Part shown: positions 1-7,359 of the stretch, piece after piece
How positions within the stretch are numbered: the stretch's first letter is position 1
Layout of the letters: each line of letters starts with the position of its first letter
Assembly (NCBI GenBank): GCA_013298505.1
Contig: JAAFHY010000024.1
Coordinates: 1-37,477, forward strand
Source: Cytophagales bacterium
Lineage (GTDB): Bacteria; Bacteroidota; Bacteroidia; Cytophagales; Cyclobacteriaceae
Length of the DNA stretch: 37,477 nucleotides
Direction of reading: 5' to 3'
The notes under the pieces: generated by a model
What the model saw: the letters and a program-made list of their open reading frames with translations, nothing else
Database searches by the model: none
What the model was told of the DNA's origin: nothing
Translations under genes and position numbers: made by a program

Positions 1-549
1 CCACATAGGCAAATTGCGGAAGGGGCCTTTTTCGAATGAGGAAAATCCACGATGGATGGCGGCCATCTTTTTAATGCCCGCTTTGTTCAATCGCTCCAGC
101 GCTCCAATCCACAACTCCAAATCAGGGTTCACCGGATTCTTCACCATCACAGGAATGTCGACACCCTTCAGCGAATCGGCAATCTCTTGCACCGAAAAAG
201 GATTAACAGTAGTACGCGCGCCCACCCACAAAATATCTACACCGGCCTTCAGACATGCTTCTACATGCGCAGCATTCGCTACTTCAGTTGTTACCGGCAA
301 ACCAGTTTCTTTTTTAGCTGCCATCAGCCATTGTAAACCGATGTCGCCCGCACCTTCATATTGGCCTGGGCGTGTGCGCGGTTTCCAAATTCCTGCACGC
401 AGTGCATGTACTTTTCCTGTAGCTGCAATTTGCTTGCACGTAGCCACTGTTTGTTCTTCCGTTTCAGCGCTGCATGGCCCGCTGATGATGATCGGTTTTT
501 TCACGCCCAACCATTCTGCAATCGATTCAAGTTCCAATCCTTTTTTCAT
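1..549 (-). CDS. aroF: DAHP synthase, 3' part cut by window edge (probably DAHP synthase/chorismate mutase)
   Basis: This enzyme condenses phosphoenolpyruvate and erythrose 4-phosphate into 3-deoxy-7-phosphoheptulonate, the entry step of aromatic amino acid synthesis. The first 183 codons are visible, starting at the ATG at 549. They contain the family motifs SGPCSAE (about residues 23-29), ALRAGIWKPRTRPGQYEG, WVGARTTVNPFS and MVKNPVNPDLELW. The reading frame is still open at base 1, so the gene continues outside the window. In Bacteroidota this protein usually carries a C-terminal type II chorismate mutase domain, which cannot be seen here. It lies 227 bases downstream of tyrA in the same direction, and a dispersed repeat fills that gap. 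It is probably the last gene of the attenuated pheA operon, although the gap could hold its own promoter. The DAHP synthase call is firm; the mutase domain is an inference. Confidence 0.9.
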   Translation of the reverse strand, partial: MKKGLELESIAEWLGVKKPIIISGPCSAETEEQTVATCKQIAATGKVHALRAGIWKPRTRPGQYEGAGDIGLQWLMAAKKETGLPVTTEVANAAHVEACLKAGVDILWVGARTTVNPFSVQEIADSLKGVDIPVMVKNPVNPDLELWIGALERLNKAGIKKMAAIHRGFSSFEKGPFRNLPMW

Positions 550-600
550 ACGATCCAATTATTATGTTAATATTTAAAATTCATTTCATTAATCCTATTT

Positions 601-695
601 CTTTTGGGCGGCTGCCGGGCTATTCGCTACAAGTCCGTCAACACACAGTCCAACACACTTCGGGCTTTCCGCTTCTATCCCTGCCGCACGGCATC
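601..695 (+). repeat. Dispersed intergenic repeat, copy A
   Basis: This G/C-richer block lies between tyrA and the DAHP synthase gene. It shares a clear similarity with the reverse complement of 13331-13443. Both contain GGCGGC and TGCC, then GGCTAT, then AAGTCCGTC (630-638 here), then the exact 16-mer CACTTCGGGCTTTCCG (656-671 here), then CTATCC. The small open frames across it look like accidental translations of the repeat. It is probably one member of a genome-wide intergenic repeat family. Confidence 0.75.
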
Positions 696-776
696 TACTT
701 CATTCGTGCTTTAAAAACCATCTTTCATTCTTCTACCAACCTTAATTTTTGACTTTAAACTTTCAACGTTGAACTC

Positions 777-1625
777 TTACTTCTTGTCCAACACTCGCCT
801 AATCCCATTCGCATTCGTCAGTGTCTTCATCAACTCCTTCGAATCTTTCTTCATCAAGTGATAATGAAATTTCTGCAAGTGCATAATGTACTCCAGCAAA
901 GCCTGGCTCAAATACTCTGAGTTCTGCTCAAAGATGGGTGCCCACATCGCTGGCGAACTTTTTGCGAGGCGCACCGTAGAGGCAAAACCACTACCCGCCA
1001 AATCAAAAATATTCTTCTCATCTTTTTCAATATCCAATACGGTTTGCCCCAGCAAAAACGAACTCACGTGCGATAAGTGAGAAACATACGCCACATGTTT
1101 ATCATGTTCTTCGGCTTCCATGAAAATAGTTTTCAAACCCACCGCATCAAAAATACTTTGTGCAATCTTCAATGAGTGCTCTGACGATTTTTCACTCTCA
1201 CAAATAATATTTGTCTTGCCCACAAACAAACCCTCCAGAGCAGCGGTAGGCCCTGAGTTTTCTGTTCCTGAAATTGGATGGGCCGCCACAAACTGATTCC
1301 TTCGCGCATGGCCTGAAACCGATTTACAAATCAATCCTTTCGTACTGCCCGTGTCGATCACTACGGTGTTCTTTCCAATCTGATCAAGAATAGTTGGTAA
1401 AAGAGCACCAATAGCATTCACCGGAATCGTCAACAACACCACATCCGATTCAGCAAGCGCTTTGTCTTCCGGCAAGATGCGATCCACCAAACCAAGCTCT
1501 ACTGCTTGCTGTGCATGTGCCTGATTAAAGTCAACACCAATCAAATCGGTAGCCAACTTGTGCTTCCGCAAATCCATCGAGAGCGAACCTCCAATCAATC
1601 CCAAACCAATCACCGTTACTTTCAT
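777..1625 (-). CDS. tyrA: Prephenate dehydrogenase
   Basis: This enzyme oxidatively decarboxylates prephenate to 4-hydroxyphenylpyruvate on the tyrosine branch. The 282-residue protein starts with the Rossmann motif VIGLGLIGGSL (residues 4-14, GxGxxG). It then has the family motif AHPISGTENSGP near residue 115 and a conserved His-rich helix around HDKHVAYVSHLSHV. The length fits a monofunctional TyrA without a fused chorismate mutase or ACT domain. Its ATG overlaps the TGA of the upstream aminotransferase gene by four bases (ATGA at 1622-1625), so the two are very likely translationally coupled. With no ACT domain visible, control probably comes from the upstream attenuator and from the DAHP synthase step. 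The call is secure. Confidence 0.95.
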   Translation of the reverse strand: MKVTVIGLGLIGGSLSMDLRKHKLATDLIGVDFNQAHAQQAVELGLVDRILPEDKALAESDVVLLTIPVNAIGALLPTILDQIGKNTVVIDTGSTKGLICKSVSGHARRNQFVAAHPISGTENSGPTAALEGLFVGKTNIICESEKSSEHSLKIAQSIFDAVGLKTIFMEAEEHDKHVAYVSHLSHVSSFLLGQTVLDIEKDEKNIFDLAGSGFASTVRLAKSSPAMWAPIFEQNSEYLSQALLEYIMHLQKFHYHLMKKDSKELMKTLTNANGIRRVLDKK

Positions 1626-2818
1626 AAGGAGACTTTAGTAATGTGACTTGAATCTTGAGATATTAAAAACTTTTGAATTCGCTCGCGCGCTTCATTAAGT
1701 TTTTCTTCGGTCGCACAAAGCGAAATACGAATATGCTTTCTTCCAGCTTCACCGAAAATAAATCCCGGAGTAATGAAAACGTGCGTGCCGTATAAAATCT
1801 CATCAATCCATTTTTCTACATCCTGAATGTGTACCGGTGCTTTGGCCCAGACAAACAATCCCGATTGTTCCTTCGAATAAGTACAACCCAACTCATCCAA
1901 AATACGGCAGGCGGCATCTTTGCGCTTTTGATAAATCGCATTAAGTCGTGTAAACCACTCGGTTCCACTTTGCAAGGCCTCCACGGCTGCATGTTGTAAT
2001 CCTAAAAACATGCCCGAATCCATATTGCTCTTCACGCGTAGCACCGCGTCAATATATTGTGCGTTGCCTGCTACCCAACCAATGCGCCAGCCTGCCATAT
2101 TATGCGACTTGCTCAGCGAATTTAATTCTAGTGCAACATCGGCTGCACCTTCAATACTTAAAATAGAAAGTGGATGATTATTCAAAATCAGTGAATACGG
2201 ATTATCATTCACAATCAAAAATTGATACTTGCGAGCTAAGTCAACCAATTCTTTGAGTTCTGCTCGCGAAGCAATACGACCTGTTGGCATGTGCGGAAAA
2301 TTAACCCACATCACTTTCACTTTAGTCAAATCGCGCTTGCGTAATTCATCGATGTCAATGCCCCATCCCAGTTCTTCTTTCATGGCATAAGTGCTCGTCT
2401 TAGCGCCAACTAATTTCGCCACCGAAGCATAGGTAGGGTAACCGGGATCCGGAATCAACACTTCATCTCCTTCATTGACAAATGCCATCATGATGTGCAT
2501 GATACCTTCCTTCGATCCCATCAGCGGAAGTATCTCCGTTTCGGTGTTGAGAGTTACTCCATAGGTGGTCTGATAAAAATCCGCAATGCCTTTTCTCAGT
2601 TGTGGAATACCTTTGTAATTCTGATAGCCGTGATTAGCAGGGTTCTTAGCCGAAGCAATCAACGCATCGATGGCGTTCGCTGCCGGCATCTGATCCGGAC
2701 TGCCAATACCCAAATTGATTACGCGCCATTCAGGTGTGTCAAGGCTTCGCACTTCCACCAGCTTTTTGCTGAAGTAGTACTCTTCTACATTCTTAATCCG
2801 ATTCGCTGCTTCTATCAT
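1622..2818 (-). CDS. PLP-dependent class I/II aminotransferase, probably aromatic or prephenate aminotransferase
   Basis: The 398-residue fold type I aminotransferase has its Schiff-base lysine in NSLSKSHNMAGWRIGW (K237), the Tyr of DPGYPTY near residue 127, NDNPYS near 205 and the phosphate/carboxylate arginine in HIRISLC near the C-terminus. The usual NNPTG motif reads PHMPTG here. Sequence alone does not fix the substrate. Its place between prephenate dehydratase and prephenate dehydrogenase, in one transcription unit, suggests transamination of phenylpyruvate and 4-hydroxyphenylpyruvate, or of prephenate. It resembles the aspartate/LL-diaminopimelate aminotransferase groups, so those activities remain possible. 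It ends in a four-base overlap with tyrA. The start ATG at 2818 is the only in-frame ATG ahead of the conserved N-terminal region. Confidence 0.88.
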   Translation of the reverse strand: MIEAANRIKNVEEYYFSKKLVEVRSLDTPEWRVINLGIGSPDQMPAANAIDALIASAKNPANHGYQNYKGIPQLRKGIADFYQTTYGVTLNTETEILPLMGSKEGIMHIMMAFVNEGDEVLIPDPGYPTYASVAKLVGAKTSTYAMKEELGWGIDIDELRKRDLTKVKVMWVNFPHMPTGRIASRAELKELVDLARKYQFLIVNDNPYSLILNNHPLSILSIEGAADVALELNSLSKSHNMAGWRIGWVAGNAQYIDAVLRVKSNMDSGMFLGLQHAAVEALQSGTEWFTRLNAIYQKRKDAACRILDELGCTYSKEQSGLFVWAKAPVHIQDVEKWIDEILYGTHVFITPGFIFGEAGRKHIRISLCATEEKLNEARERIQKFLISQDSSHITKVSL

Positions 2819-2827
2819 TTGATTTAT

Positions 2828-2866
2828 ACTTCAAACTTTCTACTTTCAACTTCAAACTTTCAACTT
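2828..2866 (+). repeat. Short CTTTCAAC-type intergenic repeat
   Basis: The spacer between pheA and the aminotransferase gene is made of tandem, imperfect copies of ACTTTCAACTTCAA. A related fragment (CTTTAAACTTTCAACG) lies at about 754-769, downstream of tyrA. It has no coding potential. It appears to be a low-complexity intergenic repeat found at more than one place in this operon. Confidence 0.5.
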
Positions 2867-2872
2867 AAAAAA

Positions 2873-3715
2873 CTACTTGTATTCAATCTTGGCTTTCTTG
2901 TATTCCCCCAACACATTCAGGTTTCTGACTTGCCGCAGGACTTCCTGAATAGCGGTATCATAACTTTTCCTGCGCTTCCACTCTACATCAATGTGAATCG
3001 AATACTCGCTGGGTTTTCCTATAATCGGTATGGATTGGATCTTCGTGAGGTTGATTTGATTCTTCTTCAATGTCATCAACGCTTCCGCCAAACTTCCCAC
3101 CTCATTCGCTACTTCAAAACACAACGAAGCCTTGTTGCTGTCCTTGGCCGTTTCTCTTCCTTTAATAAGCACCAGAAAGCGGGTGAAGTTTTTCTTATTG
3201 GTCTCAATGCGTTTTTCCAAAATCTGCAATCCAAATTTTTTAGCTGCATACTCATTGGCAATGGCTGCCGTATCGGTCAATTTTTTCTCCTTCACCTTCC
3301 GTGCCGAAACAGCTGTATCATCGCTTTCGCGGATTTCGATGTTTCTCAAACGAAACAAAAAATCGTTGCATTGTCGTATGGCCATCGGGTGCGACTCCAC
3401 GCACTTGATATCGCTCAATTTCACGCCCGGTAAAGCCAACAAGTGCATGTGGATCGGCAAGTACACTTCACCAATAATGGAGAAGTGATACTCCTGCAAT
3501 AAAAAGTAATTGGGCAAAATGCTTCCCGCAATGGAGTTTTCAATCGCCATGATGGCAAAGTCAGATTCTTCTTTCTTGAGCGATTCACACAATGCATGAA
3601 ACGACAAGCATTCCACTGTTTCAATCGGCTCTTGGAAGTAGGTCAATGCCGCCACCTCATGAAAGCTGGTGGCTATGCCCTGTATGGCTACTTTTGTTTT
3701 TCTCTTCTTGCTCAT
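2873..3715 (-). CDS. pheA: Prephenate dehydratase
   Basis: This enzyme converts prephenate to phenylpyruvate for phenylalanine synthesis. The 280-residue protein has the prephenate dehydratase opening AIQGIATSFHEVAA (about residues 9-22), an ENSIAGS motif near residue 58 and the catalytic TRF motif in FTRFLVL (about residue 178). A C-terminal ACT domain follows, with NEVGSLAEAL and then SIPIIGKPSEYSIHIDVE in place of the usual ESRP region. The length matches a monofunctional dehydratase with an ACT domain, so Phe may also inhibit it allosterically. The start at 3715 lies 17 bases downstream of the attenuator hairpin. It is the first structural gene of the operon and the one the Phe/Tyr leader would control most directly. 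Confidence 0.95.
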   Translation of the reverse strand: MSKKRKTKVAIQGIATSFHEVAALTYFQEPIETVECLSFHALCESLKKEESDFAIMAIENSIAGSILPNYFLLQEYHFSIIGEVYLPIHMHLLALPGVKLSDIKCVESHPMAIRQCNDFLFRLRNIEIRESDDTAVSARKVKEKKLTDTAAIANEYAAKKFGLQILEKRIETNKKNFTRFLVLIKGRETAKDSNKASLCFEVANEVGSLAEALMTLKKNQINLTKIQSIPIIGKPSEYSIHIDVEWKRRKSYDTAIQEVLRQVRNLNVLGEYKKAKIEYK

Positions 3716-3732
3716 TCAATCGTTATAAAATG

Positions 3733-3760
3733 AAAAGTCCCAGTTTTCACCGGGACTTTT
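3733..3760 (-). terminator. Attenuator terminator hairpin ahead of pheA
   Basis: On the minus strand, AAAAGTCCCGGT (3760-3749) pairs with ACTGGGACTTTT (3744-3733) over 12 bp with one G-U pair. The loop is the tetraloop GAAA. The 3' arm ends in TTTT, followed by CATTTTA. It sits between the leader peptide stop codon (3785) and the pheA start (3715), where an attenuator terminator belongs. The U-run is short, so efficiency is uncertain. Confidence 0.85.
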
Positions 3761-3815
3761 CTGAGTTTCTTTTGTTTTTATGTATTAACAAAGCGATTCT
3801 CTATCTAGTCCCAGT
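3749..3815 (-). promoter_or_regulatory. Predicted antiterminator pairing of the Phe/Tyr attenuator
   Basis: The segment ACTGGGACT inside the leader ORF (3815-3807) can pair over 9 bp, with one wobble, with AGTCCCGGT (3757-3749). That second segment is the 5' arm of the terminator. The same 9-mer is repeated in the terminator 3' arm (3744-3736), so the leader segment competes directly with it. A small hairpin, CCAG (3823-3820) with CTGG (3814-3811), could hide the leader segment once the ribosome has passed. A ribosome stalled on the Phe/Tyr codons (3847-3824) would block that hairpin and favour antitermination. A stall on the very last Tyr codon might also cover part of the segment. Confidence 0.75.
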
Positions 3816-3862
3816 TGAGCTGGATAAAAGTAAAAGCTAAAATAAAATCGCTTGTTGTTCAT
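3785..3862 (-). CDS. Phe/Tyr-rich attenuation leader peptide
   Basis: This is a 25-codon ORF, ATG at 3862 to TAA at 3785. Residues 6-13 read FYFSFYFY, so seven of eight are aromatic: four Phe (TTT) and three Tyr (TAT or TAC). Residues 14-25 contain no Phe or Tyr. Such clustering is very unlikely by chance in the leader of an operon that makes exactly these two amino acids. The peptide itself need have no function; its translation would sense charged tRNA-Phe and tRNA-Tyr. No clear Shine-Dalgarno site precedes it, which is normal for this phylum. It is too short for routine gene callers. Confidence 0.85.
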   Translation of the reverse strand: MNNKRFYFSFYFYPAQLGLDRESLC

Positions 3863-3942
3863 ATATCGCTTATCAAGCATCTAAGGAAAACAAAAAAAAC
3901 CAATCATCAAAAGAAGCTCTACAATTTTACTGTAAAAAATCC

Positions 3943-3971
3943 AAAAGCTAACCTTTGTTAGTTAGCGTCAA
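3943..3971 (-). promoter_or_regulatory. Possible promoter of the leader-pheA operon
   Basis: On the minus strand a TTG (3971-3969) is followed after 18 bases by TAGCTTTT (3950-3943), a near match to TAnnTTTG with spacing one base short of the usual 19-21. Alternatives such as TAAAATTG lie about 20 bases further downstream. The inverted repeat GCTAAC (3947-3952) and GTTAGC (3961-3966) lies between the two elements and could be an operator. Confidence 0.35.
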
Positions 3972-3973
3972 AA

Positions 3974-4004
3974 TTGAGTAGTAAATACAAATCTATTATC
4001 TTTG
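3974..4004 (+). promoter_or_regulatory. Bacteroidota-type promoter of the lipoprotein gene
   Basis: TTG (3974-3976), then 20 bases, then TATCTTTG (3997-4004) is an exact fit to the primary sigma factor consensus of Bacteroidota (TTG, 19-21 bases, TAnnTTTG). The predicted start of transcription lies near 4010-4012, about 20 bases before the ATG at 4030. Its -33 element lies back to back with the possible pheA operon promoter. Confidence 0.75.
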
Positions 4005-4029
4005 GGCGAATGAAATTGATCTAACCGTT

Positions 4030-4476
4030 ATGAAAATAACCTGCATCGTATCCATTTTAACCATTGCTTTGACTTCTTGTAATCAATCTGGGAAACACGA
4101 ACATCACACAAGTGATGCCGCTAACGGTGAAAATCCAAATAGTTTATTGTACGACCAGGTAATGGATATCCATGACGAGATCATGCCTCGGGCAGAAGAT
4201 ATTTATCAACTTAAAAAGACCTTACAAGAGAAGTTAGCAAGTGCTCCAGATCTTGTGGCTGATAAGAAGAAAGAACTTGAATTAACGATCGCACAATTGG
4301 ACTCTGCTGATCAGTCGATGATGGAATGGATGCATCGATTTCGCCCGCTGCCAGATTCAGCAGACCAAGAAAAAGCAAGGGCTTATCTAGAATCTGAAAT
4401 GGAGCGAATAAAGAAAGTGAAAGAGTTAATGAATGAGTCTATCGAAAAAGCGAAAGACCTAGTTATAAAAAAGTAA
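4030..4476 (+). CDS. Small lipoprotein with a helical domain, function unknown
   Basis: The 148-residue protein opens with a lipoprotein signal peptide ending in the lipobox LTSC (Cys17). A His-containing stretch (KHEHHTSD) follows, then an almost entirely helical, charged region with heptad-like spacing from about residue 38 to the end (for example KKELELTIAQLDSADQSMMEWMHRF). I associate it with short Bacteroidota lipoproteins that databases sometimes label 'viral A-type inclusion protein', but that name carries no functional meaning. It is monocistronic, with a near-ideal promoter 26 bases upstream, and converges with clpC. It is probably anchored to a membrane facing the periplasm. I cannot assign a role. 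Confidence 0.8.
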   Translation: MKITCIVSILTIALTSCNQSGKHEHHTSDAANGENPNSLLYDQVMDIHDEIMPRAEDIYQLKKTLQEKLASAPDLVADKKKELELTIAQLDSADQSMMEWMHRFRPLPDSADQEKARAYLESEMERIKKVKELMNESIEKAKDLVIKK

Positions 4477-4528
4477 TGTTGTCATAACCTTATCACAAAA
4501 ATTTTTTAAAAATTTCGAGTAAAAAACT

Positions 4529-4543
4529 AAGTCGAATCGACTT
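4529..4543 (+). repeat. Perfect palindrome downstream of the lipoprotein gene
   Basis: AAGTCGA, one base, TCGACTT forms a perfect 7-bp inverted repeat 52 bases after the stop codon. It lacks a following T-run, so it is a weak terminator candidate and could equally be a protein-binding site. Confidence 0.35.
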
Positions 4544-4606
4544 CATTCCTATTTATCTACCAAGCATTTTCAAAAACATCAATTACTGAAATAGAAAATG
4601 GTCACC

Positions 4607-4656
4607 TCTAAAATCTATTCCGACTTCGTTGTCAAAGCGGATGGTCAGATTTTAGA
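4607..4656. repeat. Long-stem inverted repeat between convergent genes
   Basis: TCTAAAATCT (4607-4616) is perfectly complementary to AGATTTTAGA (4647-4656). The 30-base loop contains a second stem, CCG(A)CTT pairing with AAGCGG, so the whole forms a two-part hairpin. It lies 37 bases downstream of the clpC stop codon. It could end clpC transcription or protect its 3' end, although no strong T-run follows on either strand. Confidence 0.5.
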
Positions 4657-4693
4657 AATGCCCACATCAGTAAGGCTCAATTTCTCTACATAC

Positions 4694-7246
4694 TTACTCC
4701 TTTTTTTCTTTAGAAGAAGACTTCACCTTTTTTATTTTGATGGTCAGCACATCACCAGTACCCTCGTAGTCGGCTTGTATAGTTCCACCTTCTGTAATTT
4801 CGCCACGCAATATTTCTTCGGCTACCGGATCTTCTAAATACTTTTGAATGGCGCGGTTTAGTGGGCGCGCACCAAATTGCTGATCGTACCCCTTTTCGGC
4901 TAGAAAATCTTTTGCCTTTTCAGTAAGCTCAACCGAATAACCAAGAGTAAGGATTCGTTCAAAGAGTTTGCCAAGCGTTATGTCAATAATTTGATGAATG
5001 TGCTCTCGCATTAGCGAATTAAATACGATAACATCATCAAGCCTATTCAAAAACTCTGGCGAGAAAGCACGCTTTAACGCATTTTGAATGGTTGATTTCA
5101 TAACCTCTTCGTCATTTTCGCGGTTTGCTTTTGTTGCGAATCCAATGCCTGAACCAAAGTCTTTTAAATCGCGAACTCCAATATTCGAGGTCATGATGAT
5201 GATCGTATTTCTAAAATCAACTCTTCTACCTAGTCCATCGGTTAAAATGCCGTCATCTAAAACCTGAAGTAAAATATTGAACACATCGGGATGTGCCTTC
5301 TCTATTTCGTCTAGAAGGACAACGCTATAGGGTTTTCTGCGAACTTTTTCCGTGAGCTGCCCGCCTTCCTCGTAACCCACATATCCAGGAGGTGCCCCTA
5401 CTAATCTTGACACAGAAAATTTCTCCATGTATTCGCTCATATCAATGCGCACCAGAGCATCTTCTTTATCGAAAAGATAAGTGGCCAGTACTTTTACAAG
5501 TTCTGTTTTACCAACGCCTGTCGGGCCGAGAAAAATAAATGAACCGATTGGTTTCTTCGGGTCTTTCAAGCCGACTCGTGTTCGTTGAATCGCCTTGGTA
5601 AGTTTTTTGATTGCCTCCGTTTGGCCAATTACCTTTTTGCTTAGGTTTTCGGCCATTCCCAACAACTTGTTGCTTTCTTTCTGCGCAATTCGGTTGGCTG
5701 GAATACCCGTCATCATTCCGATAACATCGGCTACGTTATCTTCGCTAACCGTATATTTTTCCGTCTTCGTTTTTTCTTCCCAGCGGGTTTTAGCAAGATC
5801 AAGCTGCTCAATTAATTTTTTCTCCTTATCTCTTAACTGTGCGGCTTCTTCGTATTTCTGACTTTTTACAACTCTGTTCTTTTCTTTTTTAATGTCTTCA
5901 ATGGCCGCCTCAAACTTCACAATATCTTCGGGCACGTGGATATTGTTGATATGTACTCTGGCTCCTGCTTCGTCCATTACATCGATTGCTTTATCTGGCA
6001 AAAAGCGATCGCTTATGTAACGATCCGACAATCGTACGCAAGCTTCTAATGCTTCTTTGGTATAATTTACATGATGATGGTCTTCATACTTTTCTTTAAT
6101 GTTCTCCAAAATTTGGATGGTTTCGTCTACCGAAGTAGAATCGACCATTACCATTTGGAACCTTCTGGCCAACGCACCGTCTTTTTCAATATACTGACGA
6201 TACTCATCGAGCGTGGTCGCTCCAATGCACTGTATCTCTCCTCTTGCAAGGGCGGGCTTAAACATATTAGAAGCATCTAACGATCCAGATGCCCCGCCAG
6301 CACCTACAATAGTATGGAGTTCGTCAATGAACAATATCACGTCTGGCGATTTTTCTAATTCATTCATTACCGCCTTCATTCGCTCTTCAAATTGACCTCG
6401 GTATTTTGTGCCGGCCACTAGCGATGCCAGATCAAGTGTAACTACGCGCTTTCCAAAAAGAACCCTCGAAACCTTTTTCTGAACAATGCGCAAAGCAAGT
6501 CCCTCAGCAATGGCAGTTTTACCAACACCAGGTTCGCCAATTAAAATTGGATTGTTCTTTTTTCTACGACTTAGAATTTGCGCTACGCGCTCAATTTCTT
6601 TTTCGCGGCCTACAATCGGATCAAGCTTATTGTCTTCGGCAAGTTTGGTTAGGTCACGCCCAAAATTATCAAGCACAGGTGTACGTGATTTGTCTGTGCC
6701 TTTTTTTTCTTTTGAGCCGCTGCCAGCAGATGCACCGCTACCAAACATTTTAGAAGCATCATCATCCGGATCGTCTGTATCAGACGAAGCCATGGGTTGT
6801 TCATGTTGATATTCTAGCATTTCTTTTACTACATCGTAAGCCACATCAAATTTATTTAAGATTTGTGTTGCTAAATTATCTGGATCGCGCAAGATAGAAA
6901 GCAACAGATGTTCAGTTCCAATAAGTTGAGCTTTAAAAACTTTTGCTTCTAAATAGGTGATCTTCAATGTTTTTTCAGAAGCTCTGGTTAGGGGTATGTT
7001 GGCAAGGTTTTTTATCTCATGAGTTGCCGTTCCTTTAGATATTTTTTCAATTTCAGCTCGGAGCTGAGTAAGTTGCACACCTAATTTCTTAAGCACGCTT
7101 ACTGCAACCCCTTCTCCTTCTCTTATCATACCTAAGATGAGATGTTCGGTGCCAATGTAATCGTGCCCTAACCGTAATGCTTCTTCCCGGCTTAGGGAAA
7201 TTACTTCTTTAACCCGGTTAGAAAATTTGGCTTCCATATTTGACAT
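4694..7246 (-). CDS. clpC: ATP-dependent Clp protease ATP-binding subunit ClpC
   Basis: This is a cytoplasmic AAA+ unfoldase that feeds substrates to ClpP. The 850-residue protein has two Clp N-domain repeats (about residues 4-145) and a low-complexity Asp/Gly/Ser linker (about 153-187). The first AAA+ domain has Walker A GEPGVGKT (237-244) and the Walker B region FIDELH. A UVR-type coiled middle segment follows ([20 protein letters not shown], about 430-450). The second AAA+ domain has GPTGVGKTE and [13 protein letters not shown] ClpB-type long middle domain is absent, and the UVR segment favours ClpC over ClpA or ClpB. No McsA/McsB/CtsR genes are nearby. It has its own promoter and is probably transcribed alone. 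Translation could begin at residue 1 or at Met4. Confidence 0.96.
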   Translation of the reverse strand: MSNMEAKFSNRVKEVISLSREEALRLGHDYIGTEHLILGMIREGEGVAVSVLKKLGVQLTQLRAEIEKISKGTATHEIKNLANIPLTRASEKTLKITYLEAKVFKAQLIGTEHLLLSILRDPDNLATQILNKFDVAYDVVKEMLEYQHEQPMASSDTDDPDDDASKMFGSGASAGSGSKEKKGTDKSRTPVLDNFGRDLTKLAEDNKLDPIVGREKEIERVAQILSRRKKNNPILIGEPGVGKTAIAEGLALRIVQKKVSRVLFGKRVVTLDLASLVAGTKYRGQFEERMKAVMNELEKSPDVILFIDELHTIVGAGGASGSLDASNMFKPALARGEIQCIGATTLDEYRQYIEKDGALARRFQMVMVDSTSVDETIQILENIKEKYEDHHHVNYTKEALEACVRLSDRYISDRFLPDKAIDVMDEAGARVHINNIHVPEDIVKFEAAIEDIKKEKNRVVKSQKYEEAAQLRDKEKKLIEQLDLAKTRWEEKTKTEKYTVSEDNVADVIGMMTGIPANRIAQKESNKLLGMAENLSKKVIGQTEAIKKLTKAIQRTRVGLKDPKKPIGSFIFLGPTGVGKTELVKVLATYLFDKEDALVRIDMSEYMEKFSVSRLVGAPPGYVGYEEGGQLTEKVRRKPYSVVLLDEIEKAHPDVFNILLQVLDDGILTDGLGRRVDFRNTIIIMTSNIGVRDLKDFGSGIGFATKANRENDEEVMKSTIQNALKRAFSPEFLNRLDDVIVFNSLMREHIHQIIDITLGKLFERILTLGYSVELTEKAKDFLAEKGYDQQFGARPLNRAIQKYLEDPVAEEILRGEITEGGTIQADYEGTGDVLTIKIKKVKSSSKEKKE

Positions 7247-7262
7247 AGAATGTTGAGTTATG

Positions 7263-7293
7263 TAAATGTAAAGTTTTACGCACGATAATTCAA
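7263..7293 (-). promoter_or_regulatory. Bacteroidota-type promoter of clpC
   Basis: On the minus strand, TTG (7293-7291), 20 bases, then TACATTTA (7270-7263) matches the phylum consensus in all but the last base. The start of transcription would fall about 10 bases before the clpC ATG at 7246. No CtsR- or CIRCE-like operator was recognised. Confidence 0.6.
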
Positions 7294-7359
7294 AACGAAC
7301 TAACTAGTTGGTTTATGCTCGGTTACACTAATTAGTAAGCAAAACAGTAGGTTCGTTTT
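7292..7359. repeat. Inverted repeat spanning the wbqC-clpC spacer
   Basis: AAAACGAAC (7292-7300) and GTTCGTTTT (7351-7359) are perfect complements. One arm covers part of the wbqC stop codon and the other covers the clpC -33 element. Two further near-palindromes lie inside: AACTAACTAGTTGGTT and the perfect ACTAATTAGT (7327-7336). It may be a wide-loop terminator for wbqC or a regulatory site for clpC. Confidence 0.4.

Noticed and set aside
14-577. 187-residue plus-strand ORF at the left edge
   Set aside because: It is antisense to the DAHP synthase frame, which shows clear family motifs; the plus-strand product resembles no family.
564-752. 62-residue plus-strand ORF between the DAHP synthase gene and tyrA
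   Set aside because: It is an accidental translation of repeat copy A.
2495-3433. 312-residue plus-strand ORF across the aminotransferase gene and pheA
   Set aside because: It overlaps two well-supported genes on the other strand and the spacer between them; its product has no recognisable motif.
4598-4837. 79-residue plus-strand ORF after the lipoprotein gene
   Set aside because: It runs through the 4607-4656 inverted repeat and then antisense into the clpC end; the hydrophobic part is reverse-read Lys/Glu-rich clpC tail.
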